Assembly (NCBI GenBank): GCA_946965045.2
Contig: OX337237.1
Location: 1,674,001 to 1,738,000 of the forward strand
Source: Epithemia pelagica
Lineage: Eukaryota; Bacillariophyta; Bacillariophyceae; Surirellales; Surirellaceae
DNA length: 64,000 nt
Direction of reading: 5' to 3'
Made by a program: the position numbers and the translations under genes
Notes under the pieces: generated by a model
The model's database searches: none
Seen by the model: the letters and a program-made list of their open reading frames with translations, nothing else
Told to the model about the DNA's origin: nothing
Part shown: positions 1 to 10,400 of the stretch, piece after piece
How positions within the stretch are numbered: position 1 is the stretch's first letter
How the letters are laid out: each line of letters begins with the position of its first letter

Positions 1-84
1 CAACCGACAAGATTAAGATCGAACCAACCGAGTACGTTCCTTTCGACCGATACCGTACGTCCAATTGGCTTATTACCACTACTA

Positions 85-2064
85 TCATCCCCAACTTTTC
101 GCCACGCGAGCCAACAGTTCTTGCCGTCGTCTCCGTTGCGCGTCTGGGTCATCACTGCAATCTTTCGCTTCAGCCGGACCCGGACCCTCCTTGCTATGTT
201 CTGAGGAGTGGTTGGAAATCTTCTTGAGGCCGTTTACTCCTTCCGTACTCTTCGACAACTGTGGTTGCTTCCACAAATGATGTGACGACGAATCCATAAC
301 CTTGTGCGAATCAAGTTGCGTCTTTTGTTGAAGTCTTCGGTTCGCGGCAGTGGCAGCTTCGGCATCGGCAATCACACGCTGTGTGATTGGGGTCTGCAAA
401 TCCGCTCCTTCCTTGATCGCGGCACCTTTGTTTGTGGACTTGAGCTTTCGACCCTGAGTCCAATCTGGTTTGGCCCACGTGTACTCCTTCGTCTTGTTTG
501 TCTTGGGGGTTGGTCTCAAAACGCCTGGGTTGGCAACATGGTTGATATCATTCGGCGTTCGGAATACAGTGGCTTTTGTGATGGGCTTCACAATATCTCC
601 ACCTTCTCTCAACTTGGCACCATTGACACTCAGTTTCAGCTTGCGTTGGCGCGTGTTGGACATCAGGCCACCTCCGATTTCACCACTCACAAAACGTCGC
701 AGGATCTCTTCCTTGTCAACTTCAACACCCTTGCCGCTGGCATTAGGAGAGGATGAACCGTCTTCGTTCGCTTCCTTTCCAACATGAGTGATGGGACCCG
801 CGAGATTTCCACCTTGTCGCACTTTCTCACCCTGCTCTGTTGGGGCCAACTGGTCACCCTGCGTCCAGGCCGGCTTCTGCCAGCTGTATACGCGATGCTC
901 ACCATCAAATTGTTCGGCGCGAACATAAGTTTTGGTAATGCCGGGTTTCTTGCTCTTGGCACCGTCTTTTTTGCAAACAATCTTCTGAGTTTCTGCTAGA
1001 GGGCTGGGAACATTTGTTTTCAAGATGGACTTGCCACGGCTTGTAGGAGACATGTGAGCAAGCGAGCCATTGAGGGAGGACGTTCCACCATCTGGACTGG
1101 TTGGCGGAGTACCCACTGGACTCGGTGGTGGACTCATGCTTGGTTGTCTGGTAGGCGCGGGCTTTGCAGTGTCTTTCGCAAATGGTTCTCCACCAGACTC
1201 TTGAGTGGTCTCAATCGCAGGTACCTGAGGGATTAGGCCAGCTTCTTGTTTCTTGGATTTTGTAGACGAAGAGGTTGTAGACGACGAAGAGGAGGATGAA
1301 GAGGATGACATTGAACCTTCTGATGACTCTGGCGGTGCCTGCTTCTTTCCTTCTCGCTTCTTTCTCCGAACTTCCTTATCAGCGGAATGTCTCTCCATGT
1401 CCTTTTTAGCAGCCTCTGGAATTTCAATTTCGCTTCCACCATCCATACCGTCATCCTCCATATCTAGAATAAAGTCAGCCTGATTGATTTCTGATGTTTC
1501 ATCGTCCAACGAAGGCTGTTTGTTGAGCTTAATTTCGTCCGGAAAGGGTATCTCCTGTAACATGGCTGGATTCCTGTCTTCACCATCCGTTCCATCGAGG
1601 TTCGGTGCCACGAGATCGGCCAAATCATAGGCGTCACTAAAATCAGAAGTGCCACTGTGCATGGATGACTCAAAACTACTGGCGGCGGACTCTTCATCAC
1701 CAGAAAGTAGTTCATCCATGCTGTCTTCACTCATATCATCTTCGGTTTCAAACACATAAAACACTTCTCCATCCACGATTTCCAAATAAAAGTCGGCATC
1801 TCCATCGTCTTCTACAATTTCAATTTCGTAGGCTTCTTCCTCCTCTTCTTCCAACTCGTATCCGTAGTGAAAGAAGCGGTCTTCGATTTCTGTGACTAGA
1901 ATTTCCTCTTGGAATTTGATTTTGCGGTTTTCTTTTTCGGCTGGAAGGATTTCAATGACCTGATCTCCTTCAGCTGGGACCAAGAATGGTCGTGGTTTCT
2001 TCAGTGGTTCATAGTAGAATGGCAGTGTCCGTAATTCTGCCAGAGGCCCGTCCGGTCCAGACAT
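85..2064 (-). CDS. Acidic, low-complexity protein with KPxW-PIT repeats, function unknown
   Basis: Single-exon ORF of 659 aa; the frame stays open five codons further upstream but the first ATG is at 2064. I do not recognise a family. The N-terminal third is strongly acidic (Glu and Asp runs), the middle is Ser/Pro/Lys-rich and probably disordered, with a long Ser run around residue 260. The C-terminal half carries two complete and one partial copy of a motif: an aromatic residue, then WxKPxWTQG, a Lys/Thr/Gly-rich stretch, an acidic-Gly pair and PIT. Copies lie near residues 392-423, 470-500 (lacking the WxKP part) and 527-564. The same motif occurs in the two next genes (3109-3504 and 4067-6427), so the three look like relatives by duplication or domain sharing. 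Transcribed away from the 3109 gene across a 1-kb gap. Confidence 0.8.
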   Translation of the reverse strand: MSGPDGPLAELRTLPFYYEPLKKPRPFLVPAEGDQVIEILPAEKENRKIKFQEEILVTEIEDRFFHYGYELEEEEEEAYEIEIVEDDGDADFYLEIVDGEVFYVFETEDDMSEDSMDELLSGDEESAASSFESSMHSGTSDFSDAYDLADLVAPNLDGTDGEDRNPAMLQEIPFPDEIKLNKQPSLDDETSEINQADFILDMEDDGMDGGSEIEIPEAAKKDMERHSADKEVRRKKREGKKQAPPESSEGSMSSSSSSSSSSTTSSSTKSKKQEAGLIPQVPAIETTQESGGEPFAKDTAKPAPTRQPSMSPPPSPVGTPPTSPDGGTSSLNGSLAHMSPTSRGKSILKTNVPSPLAETQKIVCKKDGAKSKKPGITKTYVRAEQFDGEHRVYSWQKPAWTQGDQLAPTEQGEKVRQGGNLAGPITHVGKEANEDGSSSPNASGKGVEVDKEEILRRFVSGEIGGGLMSNTRQRKLKLSVNGAKLREGGDIVKPITKATVFRTPNDINHVANPGVLRPTPKTNKTKEYTWAKPDWTQGRKLKSTNKGAAIKEGADLQTPITQRVIADAEAATAANRRLQQKTQLDSHKVMDSSSHHLWKQPQLSKSTEGVNGLKKISNHSSEHSKEGPGPAEAKDCSDDPDAQRRRRQELLARVAKSWG

Positions 2065-3108
2065 TGCTCCAACAACCACGACAGTGTCTAGGTAGGTGTG
2101 TGTGTCTCGGTACGATCCTAGTCTTTCTTCTAGACACCGGGATCTCTCACAACTCTTCTCTTTCTCTCAAAACGAAAAAGACTTGCTTGCTGTTACTGTC
2201 TCTTTGTTGCTTATTGTTGTTGAGTGAATCCGGTACGAGCGAGAGGGAGAGAGACTTGTTGCAATAAGGGACTCTTCTCCTCTTCTGCTGCTTTGGGAGA
2301 CCTTTGTCCAGACACCCAACAAAAAAAGGAGTCTGTGTAGCAGAGAGTGAACACTATCTACTGCTTCGGGGGTTTTGGGGATCAAATTCGCTGCTGGGTG
2401 TTGCCGCGGAACTGTGTGAGTGGAAAGGGCGTTGTCTCTGGGTGTGTTGCCTCAAAGGGAGAATCCAAGTGTCTCCCTCCATGGGTTGGTACCCGCATTC
2501 ATGCGGGCATGGATGACTTGCGAGCTCGGGTGGTTACACCTAAGAGTTCTTCTCTTAATGCAATAATATTGCGGTCAAACTCAATGAAGGATCAAACCGA
2601 TGGAATTTTTATTCAAACCCAATCTCCGGGTCGAACTTGTGTTCTTGCGGGCATTACGTTCTTTTCTGTTCGGTTGGGACACTGACAGTCAGTGTCTGGC
2701 ACAGTCTTTTGTCGGAAACACCGCGGGTCGCGGCTCCGCGAAGACCGGCATGACTGGCCCAGATAGTTTCCTTGGTTCGGATGTGACATGGAACGGGGTG
2801 TACTGAATTTCCTATACTGTAAATGGGGAGAGTGGCATTCTGTGAGTTTGCGAAAGCCATGGGTAAAGCCGCATATCTGTTGGGAAAGTGGGAGTCTTGC
2901 TTGGAATTCTCGTCGACTTTTCCCTCCTTGTAATCTTTTTACACAAGCGACAAGGGGCAAGACACCTGTTTCCTATTTCGTGTGTGTGTGCGTAGAGTCT
3001 CGATTGGACACAAATCTTGGACTGACCTCCCCTTTCCAAACAAGTGGAACTCTTCTCACTCTCTCTCTCTCTCTTTTCCACACAAGTCATCCAATCAAGG
3101 CACAAACA
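2065..3108. other. Divergent intergenic region
   Basis: About 1 kb between two divergently transcribed KPxW genes, so it should hold both promoters. A CT-rich tract at about 3056-3078 lies just upstream of the 3109 start and is the only obvious sequence feature; pyrimidine-rich leaders are common near eukaryotic transcription starts, but this is inference. Short ORFs here look non-coding. Confidence 0.5.
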
Positions 3109-3504
3109 ATGGACGACAACAGAGACTTTGCCTGGGAAAAGCCCGCGTGGGCTACCAAGGGACCTGGTTTGCGCAAAACGGGAAGAGGCGATCAAATGGT
3201 CAATGGAGGTGATCTGGCGGCTCCGATTACCGATTTGCCCCATATGGACAAGAACGGCCCCTTCCGAAAGCCTGGCTGGACCGGAGACGTGGATAAGATT
3301 GAAAAGCCTACCGAAGATTTGGCCAAGCCCATTACGTCCCTCCCTCACTCTGGCAACAACAAGAGCTTGGAGTTTGAAAAGCCCGATTGGACCAAGAAAC
3401 CAGTCTTGCACGCTTCCGACAAGGGAGAAGCACTGAAATCAGGCAAGGAAATTGCCCGGCCAATTGGTGGAATCAAACCTGTGGAGGATGACTATGATGA
3501 TTGA
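3109..3504 (+). CDS. Small KPxW-PIT triple-repeat protein, function unknown
   Basis: 131-aa protein from the ATG at 3109; the frame is open further upstream but that part looks like leader sequence. Almost the whole protein is three copies of the motif seen in the two neighbouring genes: WEKPAW...DLAAPIT (residues 9-41), a shorter FRKPGW...DLAKPIT (about 50-76) and FEKPDW...EIARPIG (about 87-123). Rich in Lys, Gly and Asp, with no signal peptide or membrane segment. Because it is essentially only repeat, it defines the minimal unit: WxKPxW, a basic Gly/Thr/Lys linker, then [DE][LI]xxPI[TSG]. Function unknown; the regular tryptophan and KP spacing suggests a peptide that binds or scaffolds, but that is a guess. 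Confidence 0.85.
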   Translation: MDDNRDFAWEKPAWATKGPGLRKTGRGDQMVNGGDLAAPITDLPHMDKNGPFRKPGWTGDVDKIEKPTEDLAKPITSLPHSGNNKSLEFEKPDWTKKPVLHASDKGEALKSGKEIARPIGGIKPVEDDYDD

Positions 3505-4066
3505 GGGATCCATGGCTCTGTGATTGCATCTTCCAACATTGGTTGTGGAGGATGCGCACTTTCAAAAAGAGGTGTGGTAGCGCCGCCATGGCAAAGCCCC
3601 CCTGATTTCATCCCACAGCGTCTCTCTGAGGATTGTTGACTGTTCGTTGTAAGCAAATTTTAGATCTATAAATGAGTTAGTAATATTATGGAGTGAATTA
3701 GTGAAAGAGGCGCCTTCCCAAACTATCCAAAGGGATCTTCTCTTCCAAAGGATTCGACGCGTGACAAGTGACGCAGGACGTCGTCCACGTGGTTCCATCT
3801 CCTTTGTATATCATCGTGGAACCAGAGGCTTTCATATTATCCTGTCGTAGGAATAGTTACGTTTCCTTTTAACCCGCCATTGCGACAGGCTTGAATGCAA
3901 TCATTATCGTCCTAGAACAGGCGTGTGTCATTCGTTAACTATCGTCTACTACTATTATCTACGGTTCGAATCCACACTCCAGACAAAGTTGCGAGAATAT
4001 AAACTACAATTCACACACACAAAGGATTCCTTCTGGTCTTTTTTGTTTCCTTCTGGTTTGGCAGGT
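3505..4066. other. Convergent intergenic region
   Basis: 562 bp between the 3' ends of two convergent genes (3504 and 4067). Moderately AT-rich; no repeat, RNA gene or convincing ORF seen. Confidence 0.5.
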
Positions 4067-6427
4067 TTAGTCACCATACCGTACCGGCATGCGAGGTGCC
4101 GAAATGGGTTTGGCCAAGTCCACACTCCCCTTTTTCAAGAGTTGTCCCTTTTCGGTCGACCGTAGTTTGCGGACGGCCCAACTGGGCTTGTTGGCATCAT
4201 CGTCATCCTCAACTTGCTCTTGGTCGTTTCCTGTATCGGTAGTTGTGGCGGGAGCGTCCGAGGACGACGTCCTTGTCGGTGTCCGAGGACCACCTGTCGA
4301 CGGTCTTCGACCACCACGAAGTGTGGACGAGGGTCTCTTTTGTTTGGGACCTTCAATGGTACTGGTGGCACTCCCATCGTCCAGAATGTGCGCGGCATTG
4401 GTTTCCACGGTCCCCATGTCATCGGACATGGCTTCTTGTTGGGCCAAGAATTGATTGAGTTTTTTCAAATCATTTTTGCTCGCCTTGATTTTTTTGCGCG
4501 TCTTCTTTTTGTTGTTGTTGGAGTCGCCCGAAGCACTGGTGCGAAAGGATCCTTCATCCGACGACGACCGCACCGGTTTGGACGGGGACGATCGCGACGA
4601 GGGAGACGAGGACGGTCCACCACTACTACTACTACTGGCACGATGACGTGAATACTTGGGGTATTTGGGTCCTCCTCCCGACAAGGACGTTGAGCGCTTG
4701 GGGGTCGTGGGGGACGACGGAGCTGGCGGAGCTGCTGCTGCCGGAGAAATGGGTGTCACGTTGTCGTCTCGGGACGACCGACGAGGCATGGGACTTTGAT
4801 CTCGGCCACTCTTGCTATGATTGGACAACCGGTCGCCCCATCGATCATCGCTTCCACTGGAACGACTGCTCCCCTGTCTCCGCAAGGGAATGGCATCATC
4901 GGAACTCGCATACCGCGAGACACCTCGCGGTCGCGACTTGGATCTTGGAAAGGATGACGAGGCTGTGTTGCTGCTAGTCTTTTTGTGGTGGGTCTCATCT
5001 GATGGATCATTGTTCTTGTTGAGGGTAAAGACCAATTGTCCTGTACCACCGGTAGGGAAGGACATGTAGCTGGTAGCACCATTCGCCAACAGAGGACTAC
5101 TGGTAGGACTACTTGTCATTTGGTTCAGAGATGCCGTGGTTTTGGGGGGTTCCTTGCGTGTCGTCTCACGGTGCCGTTCCACTGCTGTACTAGATCCTCG
5201 TGAGTTTGTATGGGTGGTCGCCTTGTCTTGTACCTCTTCTTGTGCTTTGTCGTTTGTCGCACCTGGTGGTGTCGACTTGGTTTGGGAGGAAGACACGACT
5301 GTGGTCGTTTCTTCCACAGTGCCCTGGCGTGCCGTCTCGGTCGGAGCCTTATTGCTCGCTCGAGTTGGAGTGGGTTGCTCCGTTCCGGAAGAAGAAGGAA
5401 CCAGACTGCTCGTGGTGGAGGTTGGAGTCACACTGTCGGAGGGGGACCGTTGCGGAGAGGTGGGAGCGGTATCGACGCGGTGACTTGTGGTGCTGCTGCT
5501 GCTGCCAGCCTCGGGTGGTTGTGGTTTGGTGGGCGTGGTGGGAGGTTCCAACGAGGAGGATTCGAGCGATCGCGTGGGGGTCAAGGTCGGACGCGTCCAC
5601 CGTCGTCGAGGAGGAGCTTCCTCACGACCATGAACCAAGGACACCAAGGACAAGTCGCGTTCTTCCTTTTTGCGATAGGGTCTTCGTTTTTCCGTCACCA
5701 TGGGCACAAATCCGGGAGCCTTGTTCCACGATCCACCCCCCATAAAATCACCGGGTCGTAAATTGGAAACATCTCCCGAACGGGTTGCCGTAGGTCGAGA
5801 GGCTCGCCATTTGGGTGTGGTCCGGGGCGATGCGGCTGTAGAAGAAGAAGAAGTGGAGTGTTCTCGAGCCGGCGGTGCCGGTGATTTCGGTGTCGCCTCG
5901 GTGTTGCCTTTCCCTGCAGTTTCAGATACGAGAGCAGATGCAGGCGTTTCGACAAAAGATTGGGAAGAAGGAACCACTTTGGATGATACTTCTTCTTCTT
6001 CTTGAGGAGCTGTGGTTTCTTCTTTTGGGGGAGGCTCCTCTTGTTCGGATTGCAGTCGTGCTTCTTTGAGTTGTCGAAGTTGTTTTTCCAAACGAGCAAT
6101 CTCATCATCAATCGTATCATCATCCTCTCCTACGGGAAGTTCCTCTGATCCATTGGTAAATTTGGAGAGCAAATCGGAGGACGACGAGGACCCGCCTTTT
6201 CCTTCCTTGGTAGTAGTAGTATGGTGGGGATACGACGTTATGTCCAAGGATTTTCGTCCCATGGGAGAAGAAATGCGGCCCGTCATGGCCAAAAATTCAT
6301 TGGTTTGATAATTGGAGCTTCCGACGACCGACATGAGTACGGCTCGCAATTCCTCGAACTGATTTCTCGTCGTATTCGTAGCTTGTCGACTGGACACCGA
6401 CGACAACGACAAGGAGGGGTGGTTCAT
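4067..6427 (-). CDS. Long Ser/Thr-rich disordered protein ending in one KPxW-PIS motif
   Basis: 786 aa from the ATG at 6427 (an open frame extends 17 codons upstream without another ATG). No catalytic domain seen. Residues about 100-135 form an acidic, Leu-heptad stretch (IARLEKQLRQLKEARLQ) likely to be a short coiled coil. Most of the rest is Ser/Thr/Pro/Arg-rich low complexity typical of intrinsically disordered phosphoprotein. A Lys-rich helix (KKKTRKKIKASK) with KKLNQFLAQQ lies near residue 660. The last 35 residues carry the shared motif NKPSW...GQLLKKG...DLAKPIS. Position beside two other genes with this motif supports a common origin. Function unknown. Confidence 0.8.
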   Translation of the reverse strand: MNHPSLSLSSVSSRQATNTTRNQFEELRAVLMSVVGSSNYQTNEFLAMTGRISSPMGRKSLDITSYPHHTTTTKEGKGGSSSSSDLLSKFTNGSEELPVGEDDDTIDDEIARLEKQLRQLKEARLQSEQEEPPPKEETTAPQEEEEVSSKVVPSSQSFVETPASALVSETAGKGNTEATPKSPAPPAREHSTSSSSTAASPRTTPKWRASRPTATRSGDVSNLRPGDFMGGGSWNKAPGFVPMVTEKRRPYRKKEERDLSLVSLVHGREEAPPRRRWTRPTLTPTRSLESSSLEPPTTPTKPQPPEAGSSSSTTSHRVDTAPTSPQRSPSDSVTPTSTTSSLVPSSSGTEQPTPTRASNKAPTETARQGTVEETTTVVSSSQTKSTPPGATNDKAQEEVQDKATTHTNSRGSSTAVERHRETTRKEPPKTTASLNQMTSSPTSSPLLANGATSYMSFPTGGTGQLVFTLNKNNDPSDETHHKKTSSNTASSSFPRSKSRPRGVSRYASSDDAIPLRRQGSSRSSGSDDRWGDRLSNHSKSGRDQSPMPRRSSRDDNVTPISPAAAAPPAPSSPTTPKRSTSLSGGGPKYPKYSRHRASSSSSGGPSSSPSSRSSPSKPVRSSSDEGSFRTSASGDSNNNKKKTRKKIKASKNDLKKLNQFLAQQEAMSDDMGTVETNAAHILDDGSATSTIEGPKQKRPSSTLRGGRRPSTGGPRTPTRTSSSDAPATTTDTGNDQEQVEDDDDANKPSWAVRKLRSTEKGQLLKKGSVDLAKPISAPRMPVRYGD

Positions 6428-7463
6428 GGTCTCATGATGATGGTGCAGTACGCGCACTCCGAGTTGAAGCGAGTTCAACGGAGTTATATGTACTCATACT
6501 GGTTCGTTTCCCATGGGAGTATGGAATGTTTCTGGTTGGTCCTCTTATTCTCCTGTATTTTGATTGGGAAAAACAGCCGAGTTCTACACAATAAGGTATA
6601 GTATTATTGGTAACGCACATAAATTGCCCTCGTTTTTTGAGAATTGCCCACATCTTGATTGCTTGTATCTCCTGTCCAGTCGGATCGGTTCCCTCATTTC
6701 TGGATGGCAACCATTAAATAATCAAGAATCGATTGGAATGCAGGACTGCTTCTCCGGTATTGCCCCAAGATATCCCCTTTCTTGGTCACTGACGGATTGA
6801 CTGTCGAAACTGAAAGGGAAACGACGACGGCGATTGGCATCAAGTTTCAATAGCTTTTCTCGTACTGTACTCGTACTCGTACGGACTACGGATATATCAC
6901 AGAAAAACAGAAACTCCTCCCTAACAAGACAAAACGGACAAGTGGAAAGTGGCAACGGCAATCTTGGACTTCTTGGAAAATTCTTCTCCTTGTACAATTA
7001 CCACCATATAAATAGGAGCGATAAGGAGGCAGAAAATAATGTCACCAGGAACAACTGTCGTGTGGGGAAAAAGAATCTGGACGGGATTTGAGTTCACCGC
7101 AACTTTCACTCCTATTTCGTTCCGGTTGTCCGCGGGACAAGACTTGTTGATAACGATGACGACAAGACTCACAAAAAGTGAGGCATTCAACTAGATAAGC
7201 CGGTGAGCAAGAACAAACAAATCTTTCTTTGGATCCAAGCTATATGTTAAATACTGGTCCCTTTGCTATCTTCGACCCGTGAGCTATCCTGTCCTGGAAC
7301 CGGTAGTTAAGCCATTCGCTCCTAAACCTAGAAGGCTCATCGTAAGGACTGGGCAAGTCTGTTTCATGAGAAATGCTCCTCTTAGCCCGAGTCGACATAA
7401 CAAATGTGTTGTAGGCAATGTGATGAAGATGATATCGTTAGGTTTCGTTTCATATCATCATCA
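6428..7463. other. Intergenic region, nothing recognised
   Basis: About 1 kb between two minus-strand genes; must contain the promoter of the 4067-6427 gene and the 3' flank of the ABC gene. I see no repeat, RNA or coding signal beyond random short ORFs. Confidence 0.45.
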
Positions 7464-10400
7464 TCATGTCATGGCAGCCCACTTGGCCGCATAGAGACTA
7501 TGTTGTGGCCCTCTACTCAAGAGTTCATTGTGACTTCCCGTTTCCACAACTACGCCATCTCGGAGGACCACAACGCGATCCGCCCACCGTCCCGTCGCCC
7601 AACGCGTCGAGGTGAGAATGGTGGCTGCCATGGAGGAACGCAAATTCCGAAACAGGGGTCCTTCGTCCGTCTCGGAAAAGGGAACGGTAGCATCATCCAA
7701 CAACAGGAGAGATCCCAATAAACTATTCTCCACGCGATCGTTCGTCGCCGCCGCACTCTCATTGTCGTACATGGTTTGACAAAGAACACGTGCCAGCAAC
7801 AGCTTGGACCATTCTACAGAGGAAAGAATGCAGTAATGCGGCCTCAAGGGAGAGGGCTCCAAGTCTTCTTCGTTGGCGGTCACCACCGTAGCAAGTTTGG
7901 ACGAAAGGCGAGGCAACAGACTCGAATCGAGACCTGTCATTTTCAAAGCCAGTGCCATACATCCACTACCCTTGGATCCGGTGGGTTGCGACGGACTTTG
8001 TAGGTGCAGTCCATCGCTTGGTTCCAGAATTTCTTCAATCGACAGCCCGGACAGTGCTCGTGAAAAATCGGCTACCGTCCGTACATCGTTGAGCATGAGC
8101 CCCACTCGTCTTCGCAAATGATTCGGATCCCATTTGGTCACATCCAAGCCGCCAAGTGAAATGGATCCACGAACATGAACGACCGTTTGAGCTTGTTTCG
8201 GTGGATGTACAATGGCTTCCGCCAAAGAAGCCATGAGTCTCGTCTTTCCCGACCCATCGTCACCCAGTACCACCACCACTTCACCGCTTCGGCAGGACAA
8301 GTTTGCCCCATGAACAGCCCATGCTCGACGTTTGGAATGAGCGGTCCACATGTCACGAACCACGATTCCCGCCGTTGGGGAAATGGAGGCTTGAAGCTGC
8401 AAGTTGGCCGGAGGAGCTGCGATTTGCTTGGCACGTTCGTCCACTGCCGACAGGAAACTAGACAGGAACGGAGCAATGGTCTTTTTGGATACGGACGCTT
8501 CCACAGCACGACCAATGGCTGACAAGAAGAGAGCCTGAAGGACAACCAGTACAGCAGCTACTTCACGAAGCGAATGCCATCGTACCAAGAGGTTTCCTTG
8601 TGAGACATCGTCCAATACGCCTGTAGCGGCAAACACCACAAGTGGTACACACAACAAAAGTCCTCCGAGAGTACCATAGAGTCCAATAAACAGAGGGGAT
8701 CGTTCGGAGGTAGCGGCTCGGCGAGGTACCACAACCGGCGTGGAGGTTCGCCACCGTTCTAGAAACTCGTCCAGCTCAAATCTCTTGGAAACCAACTGAA
8801 GTCTTGAAGCTGACGAACTGCCCAAGTTCCAAACATTGTCTGTTTGCTTCTCGTGAGAATACTGCACCGCATCTTCTTCTTCCGAAGCGGATGAAGTACC
8901 GACTGGTTTTCGTGACATTTCAAACCTGGGGATCAATGTAACCAAAACCATTGCAATAAGCAATGAAGATTCACCAGCATATCGAAATGGTTGCTGCAAA
9001 AGCAAGTTTAATTCCTCGGCAACCACCGATTTTGCAACTAGAAGGAGCTCCATTATATGTTTTCGGACAACACCCCATAGTGACTGCCACGGTATCGGCC
9101 ACGAACGCCAATCCTCAATGGAGACAATTTCGATGAACGTCTTTCCTGCGGCAATCAACAGTGGCTGCAAAAACGAAAGTGTTGTAACGACGAGAGATAC
9201 AACAAGACAGATAACGAATGTGCTCAAACGAGTGGCCTCAATCGTAGCAGCAGCTTGAGCTCTGGCTGTTGCAGCAACCTTCTGGACCACGTGTTTCTTG
9301 GTGGGGATGGACAAGACCAACCTCAGAAACAGAGATCCATACTCAGCTTCTCTTGACACCTGGTTGGCCACCGAAGATGAAATAGCTGAGTTCGCTCTCT
9401 CTAATAGAAGAACATTGGTGACAATGGCAAGGAAAGTTCCAGTTGCAGCGTATGGGAACCATCCATCAACGAGCTTTTCACCCATCAGCATCGCTCCCTC
9501 AATTGAAAATGATCCGGAGGGAACAGAAATCTGTGAGCTGATCTTGAAAAACTCACGGGCTGCTTGAAGACCAAATACTAGTGATGCCAGATCGAACAAA
9601 GCCCGGTTTCTTCCATGTACAACACATCTTTTCCGTTCAAAATCTTTCAAAAGCGTTGCGGTTTGCCATTCGTGACTTCTGCCCTTCAGTGCATCAACAG
9701 TGGACGTTATTCGGGGACTATCCTTCTCCTTCGAAGTCCCTGGGGATACATCGAAAACAGCCCGACTCCTTTTGCGTCTCCCGAAACCAAGAAAACTCAA
9801 CCCGCGTTCACTCTCTCCGTCTTCCGCACTCCACGCATCCATTGTCGCCGCGTAGTCTTGATAAGAGCTCTGACGCAACCTGAGAATATTCAAAGATGGA
9901 ATCCGAGGGAGGAGACCGACTAGTTTGCCAGTCCAGCCAGTGCTATCTTCGTCGTCGTCTTCAAAGGAATATCGTTTAGCAGCACTTGCTTTGTGTGTAT
10001 GCCCACCCTCTTGTTGCCGACTGCTGCTGCTTCCTGTACTTGGGGTAGGGGCCCCTGTGTTCTGAAGCATCGCCTGAACCTTTCTCCGGTGGTCATCCCT
10101 TATATTTGAGTCCACATTAGAGCTGAAAGTGTTTGAAGTCGGTGATTGGAAAGGTGGTGAAGGTTGGTGACCCTGAAACTGACCAGACGAATACGATGTT
10201 CTTGGATCTACATCATTGGGGTTCGGGACGGGGACTGAAGAAGCACCACCCGTTGCAAGAATCGGCCTTTTCGTCTTTCCGCTTGTCAGCTGATTCCAAT
10301 CAATCTTCTTTTCGGATTGAGTATCCTCGTTGTTGGTATCTACTGAAGACTTGTTGTCTTGTCTTTGCAGCTCGTCTTTCGCCTGTTGCTTACGCATCAA

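Noticed and set aside
2788-3108. N-terminal extension of the 3109 gene
   Set aside because: The upstream open frame is rich in Cys, His and low-complexity Ser/Leu and includes the CT tract; the repeat protein is complete from 3109.
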